Positions 22,720 to 29,925 of a DNA stretch of 49,848 nucleotides are shown here, one piece after another (the stretch's first letter is position 1; every line of letters starts with the position of its first letter). The translations under genes were made by a program, and so were the position numbers. The DNA is taken from positions 1-49,848 of IMG/VR virus record IMGVR_UViG_3300044985_000034. One strand, written 5' to 3'. Origin of the DNA: a virus. The notes under the pieces were generated by a model. That model had not been told where the DNA came from. It saw only the letters and a program-made list of their open reading frames with translations, and did no database searches.

Positions 22720-22914
22720 TTACCTCTTTTGTATTCTTGCCCATGTGCTAAGTATGTTACTTAACCTACCATGGCAATAGAATACACCATTGTGTGGTAA
22801 CTTTTTACCGTTACGTTTATGAGTGACATGACAGCCTTGGGTGTATTTAGCTTTCAGGCTATCGATTTCTTCTTGAGTAGCATCTTTTAAGCCTATTGCT
22901 TGTGCTTTAGACAT
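22720..22914 (-). CDS. Small basic hypothetical protein (64 aa)
   Basis: A 64-residue early protein with an N-terminal helix (DATQEEIDSLKAKYTQG), a Cys/His-containing centre (CHVTHKRNGKKLPHN, VFYCHG) and a basic end. The His and Cys pairs could bind a metal ion. Function unknown. Confidence 0.66.
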   Translation of the reverse strand: MSKAQAIGLKDATQEEIDSLKAKYTQGCHVTHKRNGKKLPHNGVFYCHGRLSNILSTWARIQKR

Positions 22915-22955
22915 AATTACCTACTTAATGAATGTAACTGTACCGTCTTTATTAA

Positions 22956-23177
22956 CTATATACATGATTGATCCTTTAATAAGTTAGCCATCTTACTGGC
23001 ATTAATGTGTGGTTTGTACTTAACTGATGTTTTATCTTCACGGTTGCATGTAGCACAACTCGCTCTTGCTATACCACAACCGTCATCGCAATTATTGAAT
23101 GCACAACCTGTACATGTACCGTGAGATTGAACAGCTTTAAACTCTTTACCATTAACCACTATTACATCATGGTTCAT
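22956..23177 (-). CDS. Cys-rich small protein, probable zinc-binding (73 aa)
   Basis: A 73-residue protein with eight cysteines: six in CTGCAFNNCDDGCG and CATC, one in ARASC, one at the C-terminus. The CxxC...CxxxC...CxxC pattern suggests one or two zinc ribbons. An early small zinc protein could bind host polymerase or nucleic acid. Ends by overlap with a 14-codon frame I do not call. Confidence 0.7.
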   Translation of the reverse strand: MNHDVIVVNGKEFKAVQSHGTCTGCAFNNCDDGCGIARASCATCNREDKTSVKYKPHINASKMANLLKDQSCI

Positions 23178-23186
23178 AACTTACTC

Positions 23187-23351
23187 CTATCCATGTATCT
23201 TTCTAAACTCTAGGTCTTCTAGAACCATTGGTAGCCCATGTCTATCATATGTACCCAAGAACACTTCTTGTATGATTGATAATTCTACTGAGGATCTTTT
23301 ATGCTCTTTAAGTAGCAATTGACGTAACTCCCATGCCTGTGTAACTGTCAT
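23187..23351 (-). CDS. Small hypothetical protein (54 aa)
   Basis: ATG at 23351 to TAG at 23187. The product MTVTQAWELRQLLLKEHKRS... is helical and basic at the start and ends VLEDLEFRKIHG. A GGAGTAATAAGTT leader gives a ribosome site overlapping the previous stop, so it is coupled to the 21-aa gene upstream. Confidence 0.6.
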   Translation of the reverse strand: MTVTQAWELRQLLLKEHKRSSVELSIIQEVFLGTYDRHGLPMVLEDLEFRKIHG

Positions 23352-23357
23352 AACTTA

Positions 23358-23423
23358 TTACTCCTCACCAAATTCGTCTGTATAAGGGTCTGGATGTGCT
23401 GTGTCTTCATACTCATGTTCCAT
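23358..23423 (-). CDS. Tiny acidic peptide (21 aa)
   Basis: A 22-codon frame (MEHEYEDTAHPDPYTDEFGE) preceded by GGAGTAAACT just after the 144-aa gene. It is acidic and could be a small inhibitor or DNA mimic. The ribosome site and tight packing are the only support. Confidence 0.4.
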   Translation of the reverse strand: MEHEYEDTAHPDPYTDEFGEE

Positions 23424-23426
23424 AGT

Positions 23427-23861
23427 TTACTCCGCATACTTACTTAATGAATTTAAAGCACATCTAACAACATGCTGATCTTTGAACTGTATAACTAGCC
23501 TACATGCCTGAGCATACTTACTAGCTTGTTGCCTACCATAACCATAGTTATCCATTATAGACAACTGACTGATGGTAGGAAGTTTATGTAACATACTCCT
23601 AACTACAGCAATATTAAGCTTAGAGCCTTTATGACTATCAGCCGTAGTAAATGAACGAACAACACCTGTTATTATATCATCAAGTGCTTCATCAATTGTG
23701 TACTCTTCATGTATATCAGCTAATATAGAACCTACATTATTGTTAGCAACTACTAAAGCCTTACGACCATAGTTAGCATACTTAGTAACAACAACACCTG
23801 CGGCTGGTAACTTAACACCTTTAAGACGTAACATTCTACGCTCGAAGTCAACCAATGACAT
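23427..23861 (-). CDS. Early protein with HTH-like segment (144 aa)
   Basis: A 144-residue basic protein. Residues about 95-125 (ISQLSIMDNYGYGRQQASKY) read like a helix-turn-helix in which YGYGRQQASKYAQ is the recognition helix region. Other parts (MSLVDFERRMLRLKGVKL) are helical and basic. It may be a DNA-binding early regulator. The leader contains AGGAGTATATT. I do not recognise the family. Confidence 0.7.
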   Translation of the reverse strand: MSLVDFERRMLRLKGVKLPAAGVVVTKYANYGRKALVVANNNVGSILADIHEEYTIDEALDDIITGVVRSFTTADSHKGSKLNIAVVRSMLHKLPTISQLSIMDNYGYGRQQASKYAQACRLVIQFKDQHVVRCALNSLSKYAE

Positions 23862-23870
23862 AATATACTC

Positions 23871-23942
23871 CTAGTCACCCATACTGATACATAACATTAC
23901 AACTATACTTAACATTATAACTATACTTAATAATAACTCCAT
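23871..23942 (-). CDS. Tiny membrane peptide (23 aa)
   Basis: ATG at 23942 preceded by TAGGAGGTAGT, an excellent ribosome site. The peptide is almost wholly hydrophobic (ELLLSIVIMLSIVVMLCIS), a single transmembrane helix. Phages often encode such micro-membrane proteins early; their targets are mostly unknown. Confidence 0.55.
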   Translation of the reverse strand: MELLLSIVIMLSIVVMLCISMGD

Positions 23943-24013
23943 ACTACCTCCTATCTACTTAATTAATGTTAAGCGTCACCTTGTTCTAAAACTCATTCTA
24001 TGAAATTATACGG

Positions 24014-24160
24014 TTATGCCTTTGACTCTAGCTTACTAACGTAGTCTTTCATCAGGAGTATTAAGCATTTACGTATAACACTTATTATACCTCCTGTGTT
24101 ATCTCTTTGTAAATCAGCTAATAAACCTTTTGCTAATACTTTTCTTTTATTCATGTTCAT
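24014..24160 (-). CDS. Small basic protein, first gene of the early region (48 aa)
   Basis: ATG at 24160 with AGTAGGAGGTTACT upstream. The 48-residue product (MNMNKRKVLAKGLLADLQRD...) has a basic start and a hydrophobic helix (IISVIRKCLILLMKDYVSK). It is the first frame after the gene-free segment that separates terminase from the early genes. Confidence 0.62.
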   Translation of the reverse strand: MNMNKRKVLAKGLLADLQRDNTGGIISVIRKCLILLMKDYVSKLESKA

Positions 24161-24340
24161 AGTAACCTCCTACTAATTCATCTATCTACTATCCTAATGT
24201 TCTGGATAAGCTTTGCATTTGCCGCCCTATAATAAAGAAGGATAGGGCAGTTTAGTACATAAATGTTAGCACATAGAGAACAGTACAACACACATATAAA
24301 CACATACTACACACATACAAACACATTTAATACACTTTCG

Positions 24341-24363
24341 AAAAAGACATATCAAGGGATGTA
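24341..24363. repeat. 23-base direct repeat, copy 1
   Basis: The 23 bases from 24341 (starting AAAAAGACATATCA) recur at 24393-24415 with two mismatches, 52 bases apart. The length is like that of T7-family promoters (about 23 bp), so a phage promoter or a binding site is possible on the minus strand, but nothing fixes the function. Confidence 0.75.
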
Positions 24364-24392
24364 GCAGTGAGCATATACATAACACTGAAAGC

Positions 24393-24415
24393 AAAAAGAC
24401 ATATCAGTGGATGTA
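24393..24415. repeat. 23-base direct repeat, copy 2
   Basis: Second copy of the unit at 24341-24363, differing at two central positions (AAGG versus AGTG context). Both copies precede the first early gene. Confidence 0.75.
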
Positions 24416-24822
24416 GAGGAGTGAGTCACCAAGCACACCAACATACTCACCATAAGCAAAGATATAAGCCTAAGCCTACAATGAATACACCAATGTAACC
24501 AAGTGCACCAGCACCACGCAGTGGTAGCACCACGCTATTAGTGGTATCACTATGCTTGTGTTGCGTAGAGCTATCGTAGTGCGTAGCACGTCTGCACTTT
24601 GCCCTCAAGGAGGAACGACGACGGGCATGAAGCTCTTAAGAACAGAGCCTCGCGGAGAGTGTGTTACACATGTAACGCCTTGCGCGTAGCAATGCTCAAC
24701 GTGAGTTGCTCCTTGCGAGTAGCAAAGCAAACGAAGCCGAAGGCTTTGTGCGGTAGTTCTGTTAGCATCCAATGCAATTGGTCATTCAATGAATATTGAC
24801 AGCCCTCTGCTGTTAAGAGCAT

Positions 24823-24869
24823 CCCCCTTAGGGGGAATATAGGGGGAAATCTTGAGGGGGAGTGCCCCC
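24823..24869. repeat. G/C-tract palindromes after the terminase operon
   Basis: CCCCC-TTA-GGGGG at 24823-24835 and GGGGG-AGTG-CCCCC at 24856-24869, with a further GGGGG at 24842-24846. On the minus strand these give two hairpins and four C5 tracts about 115-160 bases after the last late gene. They could terminate late transcription or mark the packaging/cleavage region. Confidence 0.65.
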
Positions 24870-24982
24870 ATAAACTTGTTACCTGTTTTTAATATTTTGG
24901 TAGTTGCAGTATGTTGGTAACTCACTGTAACTCACTACAACCTATGTAACCGTCCAATGGACGACTACACAAGTTCTATACA

Positions 24983-25354
24983 CTACTCGAAGGTAGTGTA
25001 GTCATAGTCTGGGAACACTACTGTAGCATCTTTACCCATACCTGCGATTGTAGTCGTAGGAGTATGTATAATATGCTTAGCACCAGTATCTTTAAGACCA
25101 TTACGTGTCCAAGGTTCACCATGACGTTTAGATACGAACAAAACACATGCACGATTTAACTCGGCCTCGTCTTCTGGTGTACCTGTGTTATCAGGGAATG
25201 TAGGACTAACAGCACCTTCTGCATCTGTTACTCTAACTACTAGAGGTTGGTATACTGATAATCGACCATCAGTGTCACCTACTATATTAACTGAGTTAGT
25301 TGCTGTAGCAAGTTGTTCGATGGTACGTTCTGGGATGTTGAATGGATTAGCCAT
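24983..25354 (-). CDS. Hypothetical protein, last late gene (123 aa)
   Basis: A 123-residue beta-rich protein (VNIVGDTDGRLSVYQPLVVR, VSPTFPDNTGTPEDEAELN, then HIIHTPTTTIAGMG). It shares base 25354 with the upstream stop. Its place after the terminase suggests a late gene, perhaps a small structural protein. Not recognised. Confidence 0.72.
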   Translation of the reverse strand: MANPFNIPERTIEQLATATNSVNIVGDTDGRLSVYQPLVVRVTDAEGAVSPTFPDNTGTPEDEAELNRACVLFVSKRHGEPWTRNGLKDTGAKHIIHTPTTTIAGMGKDATVVFPDYDYTTFE

Positions 25355-25785
25355 TATTTAGATTCCTCTATGTCTGTGTCTTTAGCATCTTCTGTTTTTA
25401 CTTCTAATGCTGTAATTGCGTCTGCTAGTTCAATAGCTAACTTGTCTGTAGTTAGACGTTCATCTAAGTCAATCTCTAACTTAGCTGCTTCATCTAAAAT
25501 TTCTTTACGTTGTTTCGTGTCTAGCGCCAAAGCTTCTACTTCTAGTGCTAAAGCTTCATCTACTTTACGTTTAGCTTCTAGTGCTTCTTCACGTTTGACT
25601 TCTTCTTTCTCGAACTCAACGATTTTGGTATGCATGAATTTAATAACGGCTTTCAGTAACGCCATACGATGCTTATGCTCGCGTGCCTTATTGAAAGTTG
25701 CCACTAAAACAGTGCGAAGTTTACCTAGTGCCTGTAGTGTATCTGTAGGCATATCGGTTATTTCTAAGTATGATTTGTACATCAT
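25354..25785 (-). CDS. Coiled-coil protein after large terminase (143 aa)
   Basis: A 143-residue protein dominated by a long charged coiled coil (KIVEFEKEEVKREEALEAKR onward, then LDERLTTDKLAIELADAITAL). There is no transmembrane segment, so it is not a normal Rz spanin even though it lies where T7 has lysis genes. The start ATGATG overlaps the terminase stop. Function unknown. Confidence 0.74.
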   Translation of the reverse strand: MMYKSYLEITDMPTDTLQALGKLRTVLVATFNKAREHKHRMALLKAVIKFMHTKIVEFEKEEVKREEALEAKRKVDEALALEVEALALDTKQRKEILDEAAKLEIDLDERLTTDKLAIELADAITALEVKTEDAKDTDIEESK

Positions 25786-27827
25786 CTGTTCCTTCTGAAC
25801 TTGTGGTTTCTCTTGGATGTTGACTTGAATCTATCTGATGATAGTCCTAGACAACCGTTTTGGTTCCCGCCTACGTCTGCGCCCCATAGTGCCATAAAGC
25901 CTATATTCTCGTCAGTTTCCTTCTGAGACATACGTTTATGTTCATCTATAGCTAGCATCTCAACCCAGTGCCTGACTGAACCTGCTACTGCATCAAGGCT
26001 ATCGTCGTGTATTAAGCTACCACGTTCACGGCTAATTTTAGCCATTTGGTGGAAGAACTTATACGACTCGCGTTGGTCAATTGGGTATCTTGTGACACTA
26101 TCTACATCGTATTGGATTATATCCTCATGGATGATTAGGCGGTGTCGCGCCATTACTGGTTCTAGTACGTCTATTATACGTAGCTCTTTCTGACCACTCT
26201 CCCACACATCTTCAATAGCAGGACACATTGTTAGTTCTGCTTTCTCGTATGTTGCGTGAAGTATTGGTCGCCAAGCTGCTGCAAATGCACCGTACCCGAA
26301 GTTTTTCTCTACCTCTATACTATTTACTCGGTGTCTGAGTGATAGGTCTGATAGTTGTTGGTAGTACTCAGGGCTATAACCTCCTGGCAGCTTCAATATC
26401 TCTGCTAGGAATATGTAGCCATGCAAATGGTATGTAACTGCTGCTACAGTCTCATCTCCATTCTCACCACCACCAGCGGTATCCACATACATGTGTTTAC
26501 CTTCGAACTTATATAGTTCTGCTGACATTTGGAATGGTCTATAGAACTGTGGTTTAGATGTGAACTTACCGTCACATGCTATCAAGTTCTGTGGGCTAGG
26601 CATCCATGTGATCTCACCCGGTGCCTTGTCCATCCCGAAGCTCATTACTACTAAGTTCTTTGTCTTTAAAGGATGTCTTAATGCATCTGACAGCTCAGTG
26701 TTTAACATGTGCTGTAAGTTGAAGTAAGCTGTACCTTGATCTAGCTCTTTGTCGGTTAACGCTTGTTCACCTAGTAAAACAGGGTCAGTTGGTACACCAC
26801 GTGTTCCATCTACTCCACCGCCTATCTGGTTCTTAGGGTCGTCCATCATAGCTTGTATGTAGGGTGCTAGTGTTTCCCCGTAGTGCTTAGCTTCCTCGTT
26901 GGTTGGTACTCGACCAGTCCAAACACGGATAATATAACCACGGGAAGGGAGATTATTATAGATGGAATCTACCGTTTGTGGCGTTCCCATATACAAAATA
27001 CGCCCTTTTTGACAGATGGATGTAAAATCCTTTGACAAATGCTCAAGTGCCGCCCTTTGCGTTTCTGTTGTCCCGTTCTTTGATGATTCTATATCATCTG
27101 GTATTAGTAAGTCAGCCCTCCGACCTTGCATATTGGCTGTAATACCTATACACGCAATCGAAGGGGACTTCTCAGCACCTTTTAACTGCCAATTGATGTC
27201 AAAAGCTTTACTTGAAGCTCTGTCACCATGTTGGCGGTCTGGTCGTAGACACTCTAACATGTCCCAACTCATAATTATCTGGATAATCCAGTTAGCAATC
27301 TCTGCCGCAACTTCGCTACCTGCTGACACCACCAGTATACGGTGTTTACAGTCATGTATTAGTTGCCATACAGCGAACATCGCTACGATTGTACTCTTTG
27401 CTTGTGATCTCTGCGCTTGAACCATGCCATATTGCACGCCCGATTGTAGAAATTCACCAATGTCTATCTGTAAGTCAGTACATTGGAAGCCCATAAGCTC
27501 AGTCATACAATCGTAGAGGAAGTCCTCAAATTCAACGTAGTGCTCACGTAGAGCTTCTACTTCTGCCCATCGGAGTACACACTGACGTTCAACCTCGGAT
27601 AGAGTATTCATATACTCCATATCGTTAGCCATGCGGGTAAACTCTTGGTCTTCCGCAAACTCGTCTACTGCTTGACGTGCAGGACTTAGTAAGTCCCACT
27701 CTTCGTCAGTGTATTCACCTTCTGGTGCATCTAGGTAGTCATCGTTGCGTTCTGCCATAATTGCCAGTGCCATCTCTTCGGTCAAATCCTCTCGGAGTTG
27801 CTCGTAAGTCATGTCTTTTATACGCAT
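25782..27827 (-). CDS. Terminase large subunit (DNA packaging ATPase-nuclease)
   Basis: A 681-residue packaging motor of the T7 gp19 type. The ATPase shows a deviant Walker A AQRSQAKSTIVA near 140 with RILVVSAGS following, and Walker B ADLLIPDDIESS near 235. The nuclease half shows HMYVDTAGGGENGDETVAA near 450, IEVEKNFGYGAFAAAW near 500 and the acidic LIHDDSLDAVAG near 635, consistent with RNase H-like metal sites. It starts 3 bases after the small terminase gene and overlaps the coiled-coil gene. Confidence 0.94.
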   Translation of the reverse strand: MRIKDMTYEQLREDLTEEMALAIMAERNDDYLDAPEGEYTDEEWDLLSPARQAVDEFAEDQEFTRMANDMEYMNTLSEVERQCVLRWAEVEALREHYVEFEDFLYDCMTELMGFQCTDLQIDIGEFLQSGVQYGMVQAQRSQAKSTIVAMFAVWQLIHDCKHRILVVSAGSEVAAEIANWIIQIIMSWDMLECLRPDRQHGDRASSKAFDINWQLKGAEKSPSIACIGITANMQGRRADLLIPDDIESSKNGTTETQRAALEHLSKDFTSICQKGRILYMGTPQTVDSIYNNLPSRGYIIRVWTGRVPTNEEAKHYGETLAPYIQAMMDDPKNQIGGGVDGTRGVPTDPVLLGEQALTDKELDQGTAYFNLQHMLNTELSDALRHPLKTKNLVVMSFGMDKAPGEITWMPSPQNLIACDGKFTSKPQFYRPFQMSAELYKFEGKHMYVDTAGGGENGDETVAAVTYHLHGYIFLAEILKLPGGYSPEYYQQLSDLSLRHRVNSIEVEKNFGYGAFAAAWRPILHATYEKAELTMCPAIEDVWESGQKELRIIDVLEPVMARHRLIIHEDIIQYDVDSVTRYPIDQRESYKFFHQMAKISRERGSLIHDDSLDAVAGSVRHWVEMLAIDEHKRMSQKETDENIGFMALWGADVGGNQNGCLGLSSDRFKSTSKRNHKFRRNR

Positions 27828-27830
27828 AGT

Positions 27831-28142
27831 TTATACCGCTATTAATGCTGCCTCACCTGCGCTTTTCAGTCGCGAGTGTCTTTGTTTCTTAGCGAGTGAT
27901 TCGCGTAAGTTATTCATGTTCTCGTCTACTTCGACGTCACACGTAATCTGATTGTCCTTCAAGAACTTTATAGCAGCGGCAATAGTAGCGGGTTGTGCGG
28001 TGTATCGCATGTTACCTGTACTAACTGCCTCTCCATCTGAATCGAAATCCATGTCTTCTTCTTGGTGTGATATCTGAGCAGTAAGAACCTGTGCTACCGC
28101 GCCATGTAGCGCGCCTAGCTTATTCTCAGTTGCTTTGCTCAT
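27831..28142 (-). CDS. Probable terminase small subunit
   Basis: A 103-residue acidic-then-basic helical protein (LGALHGAVAQVLTAQISHQE, then DEDMDFDSDGEA-type acidic stretch, then IAAAIKFLKDNQITCDVEVD) immediately before the large terminase. Size, position and the pattern of T7 gp18-like small terminases support DNA recognition during packaging. It overlaps the membrane protein upstream by 17 bases. Confidence 0.75.
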   Translation of the reverse strand: MSKATENKLGALHGAVAQVLTAQISHQEEDMDFDSDGEAVSTGNMRYTAQPATIAAAIKFLKDNQITCDVEVDENMNNLRESLAKKQRHSRLKSAGEAALIAV

Positions 28143-28311
28143 ATTGTTCTTTGAACTCCTTTAACCACTTATCGTCTTTCGTAGTCTCTGTGGACTTTAC
28201 AGCCGCGTCAGCGATTGCAAATAGTGCGTACTTAATCATGTACTCTGAGGCTATTGTTACCAACATACTCTTTAGGACTGCTAATAAGCCCTTTAGCAAT
28301 AATGTTCCCAT
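28126..28311 (-). CDS. Small membrane protein (holin or lysis accessory candidate)
   Basis: A 61-residue protein with a hydrophobic N-terminal half (MGTLLLKGLLAVLKSMLVTI, then MIKYALFAIADAAV) and a charged tail (KDDKWLKEFKEQYEQ). Proteins of this form lie between holin and terminase in many podoviruses. Inner-membrane location is likely; a lysis role is inferred from position. Confidence 0.65.
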   Translation of the reverse strand: MGTLLLKGLLAVLKSMLVTIASEYMIKYALFAIADAAVKSTETTKDDKWLKEFKEQYEQSN

Positions 28312-28320
28312 TACTACCTC

Positions 28321-28404
28321 CTAAAACTGTTTAATTGTACGGTATAGTGCCCAGCATCTATAGGCTATAAGTATAACTACACACAATGCTAGTACTATTA
28401 CCAT
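28321..28404 (-). CDS. Tiny membrane protein in lysis region (27 aa)
   Basis: ATG at 28404 to TAG at 28321, product MVIVLALCVVILIAYRCWAL..., a transmembrane helix followed by basic residues (RTIKQF). It overlaps nothing but touches both holin candidates. It could be a lysis regulator or a spanin remnant. Confidence 0.5.
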   Translation of the reverse strand: MVIVLALCVVILIAYRCWALYRTIKQF

Positions 28405-28405
28405 A

Positions 28406-28627
28406 TTACTTACTCTTCCATTTACTCCATATAGACAAGCCTCGTTCTACTATAAGCAGAACTAAGGCTACACCCATACCGAGCTTAAACCAAGCACCAT
28501 ATGTTAAGCCTAGCCAAATTGACTGCTCAAGCTCTAGTGCTGTTATGATGCCTTGGTTGGTCATTTCATTTACTACGGGTACACCAACCACTGCACTCCC
28601 TACTACGTCTTTCATGGACTGTCCCAT
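28406..28627 (-). CDS. Putative holin (T7 gp17.5-like)
   Basis: A 73-residue protein with one clear transmembrane helix (FKLGMGVALVLLIVERGLSI) near 47-66, a basic C-terminus (WSKWKSK) and an amphipathic N-terminal part. Size, tail charge and position between tail genes and terminase match T7 gp17.5. It would form the membrane lesion that releases the M15 endolysin encoded at 8613-8996. Confidence 0.75.
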   Translation of the reverse strand: MGQSMKDVVGSAVVGVPVVNEMTNQGIITALELEQSIWLGLTYGAWFKLGMGVALVLLIVERGLSIWSKWKSK

Positions 28628-28656
28628 TAATTGTTAACCTACTATAAGTAGACTCC

Positions 28657-28680
28657 TATAAAGTACCTTATTAGGTACAG
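28657..28680 (-). terminator. Hairpin after the accessory tail protein gene
   Basis: Minus strand: stem GTACC/GGTAC with loop TAATAA followed by TTTATAGG, directly after the stop at 28682. A weak terminator or processing hairpin between tail and lysis genes. Confidence 0.5.
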
Positions 28681-28681
28681 G

Positions 28682-29356
28682 TTAGCTTCTACGTTGTAGA
28701 CCTAGGTTAGCATCTAGTATCTTGATAGTAGCTGACTTCTCCGAGCAACCCCAGAGAGCGAGCTTATCTCCTTCTTCCAACGTTACATTACCACCACCAG
28801 AGATGTTAACTCTATCATTAGAGGACACAACCCGTGAACCTGTCACACGTTGGGAGAAGTTAATGAACCCTGCTCTCTCGACACCAAAGATGAAGCCTAC
28901 GTTATTGTTGTTAGTACTACTACTCACCTCTAGGTAAGCATGAGGTGTATTATAAGAACCTGCCCCACCTACACCGATAACTAGCTCTCCATTGACTACA
29001 CTAACTGCACCGCTAGAGTCAATCTCTGTGAAGCCTAATATCTTGACGTAACCTTTATAATCACCGCCAGTCACAGGCTGAGGAGTGATAGGTGGCGTTA
29101 GTAAATCATCGCCTCCATTACCTGCCATCACTATATCAAGATGCCCCGAAGTATTAGGTATACCTGTCCCGTCTGCTACTGTGTTACCAAAAGAGCCAAA
29201 GTCAGTAAGTGGTGCTAGCAGGTGCTTTATATCCGCTAAAGTTATCTGTTTACTTGTACCCTCTGCACTTCCTGAAGTGTCACTTACATCTACTATATGT
29301 AATAGGTCGCTCAATGTAGGTTCTGTTAATGTACTCTGATCTGTTAATTTAGGCAT
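28682..29356 (-). CDS. Accessory tail/head fibre protein (224 aa)
   Basis: A 224-residue protein. The start (LTEPTLSDLLHIVDVSDTS, ITLADIKHLL) has the pattern of the N-terminal attachment domain of many phage fibre proteins. The rest is glycine- and Asn-rich beta structure (GVGGAGSYNTPHAYLEVSSS). It has a strong AAGGAGG site. It likely decorates the tail or head; the target is unknown. Confidence 0.7.
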   Translation of the reverse strand: MPKLTDQSTLTEPTLSDLLHIVDVSDTSGSAEGTSKQITLADIKHLLAPLTDFGSFGNTVADGTGIPNTSGHLDIVMAGNGGDDLLTPPITPQPVTGGDYKGYVKILGFTEIDSSGAVSVVNGELVIGVGGAGSYNTPHAYLEVSSSTNNNNVGFIFGVERAGFINFSQRVTGSRVVSSNDRVNISGGGNVTLEEGDKLALWGCSEKSATIKILDANLGLQRRS

Positions 29357-29364
29357 ACGCCTCC

Positions 29365-29682
29365 TTAGTTAAATTCATAATTGCTACCGTCTTGGAAAGT
29401 GTAGTCACTCCCGTTTTGGAAGGTAAAGTTATGTAGTATTGCATCAGAGAGTATTAAGCTATCTACTGTAAGAACTCCTGTACCTGTGAAATCTATATCA
29501 TTAATAGGTACAGGTATTGGTGCCCAAGAAGCTCCTGCCACTACTGTGAATGGTTCTCCTCCTGAGATGGTAACTACTACATCCGTTATAGCCAACACGA
29601 CTAAGTACCCTCTGTCCCTATCCCGACCTAAATCGGTAAGGTTAAGAGACTGCATGTTGACTGCTGTTACACTTGTATTCAT
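29365..29682 (-). CDS. Small virion-associated beta protein, paralogue of the protein at 30824-31048
   Basis: A 105-residue protein. Residues 1-75 align closely with the 74-aa protein at 30824-31048: both start MNTS, then have RGYLVVLAITDVVVTISGG versus RRYLAVIATTTVTATISSG, and PINDIDFTGTG versus PINDITFTGTG. The extra C-terminus contains a repeated GSDYTFQDGSNYEF-like motif, an oligomerising or adhesive repeat. The two copies flank the LamG-like gene. The role may be a fibre connector. Confidence 0.75.
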   Translation of the reverse strand: MNTSVTAVNMQSLNLTDLGRDRDRGYLVVLAITDVVVTISGGEPFTVVAGASWAPIPVPINDIDFTGTGVLTVDSLILSDAILHNFTFQNGSDYTFQDGSNYEFN

Positions 29683-29703
29683 GTTATACTCCTCATAGTG
29701 TGC

Positions 29704-29925
29704 CTATGTACTGGCCTCACCCTGATTCGTTGTAGCCCAGTTGGTTTTTATATGCAGAGCTGCTTGCTCTTGTGTCAAGCAGTTACAGTTATCATGTGTA
29801 CTACAACTCAACACTACTTCTGTTCTGTCTTCATTAACCCTAGCGTTAGGGTGTGACAATGCATAATCAGAATCTATATAGTCAGAGTAGGATATAAACT
29901 TGTAGCTCTTAACTTTGTTTATCAT
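29704..29925 (-). CDS. Small hypothetical tail-region protein (73 aa)
   Basis: The frame opens at 29937 but GGGG precedes the ATG at 29925, which also overlaps the LamG stop (ATGA), so I start there. The product (MINKVKSYKFISYSDYIDSD...) has a short Cys-containing loop (CSTHDNCNCL) and a helical end. Not recognised. Confidence 0.65.
   Translation of the reverse strand: MINKVKSYKFISYSDYIDSDYALSHPNARVNEDRTEVVLSCSTHDNCNCLTQEQAALHIKTNWATTNQGEAST

Larger units (their letters stand above)
24161..24982. other. Gene-free segment between terminase and early genes; probable site of the virion genome ends and early promoters
   Basis: About 820 bases without a convincing gene. In T7-like phages the terminase genes lie at the right end and early host-type promoters at the left end, so the physical termini are expected here. 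Contents: G/C-tract palindromes at 24823-24869; GC-rich inverted repeats at 24595-24750; a repeated unit containing GCGTGGTGCT near 24505-24545; two 23-base direct repeats at 24341-24415; and a purely T/G-biased stretch (minus strand) at about 24270-24335. The exact ends and promoters cannot be fixed by reading. Confidence 0.6.

Noticed and set aside
24599-24799. 66-codon plus-strand frame in the gene-free segment near the terminase
   Set aside because: Lies in GC-rich inverted repeats, opposite to the general gene direction, with no ribosome site or recognisable product.
25313-25798. 161-codon open frame on the plus strand
   Set aside because: It is antisense to the coiled-coil gene, has a Ser/Ala-rich composition typical of reverse-strand translation, and has no ribosome site.
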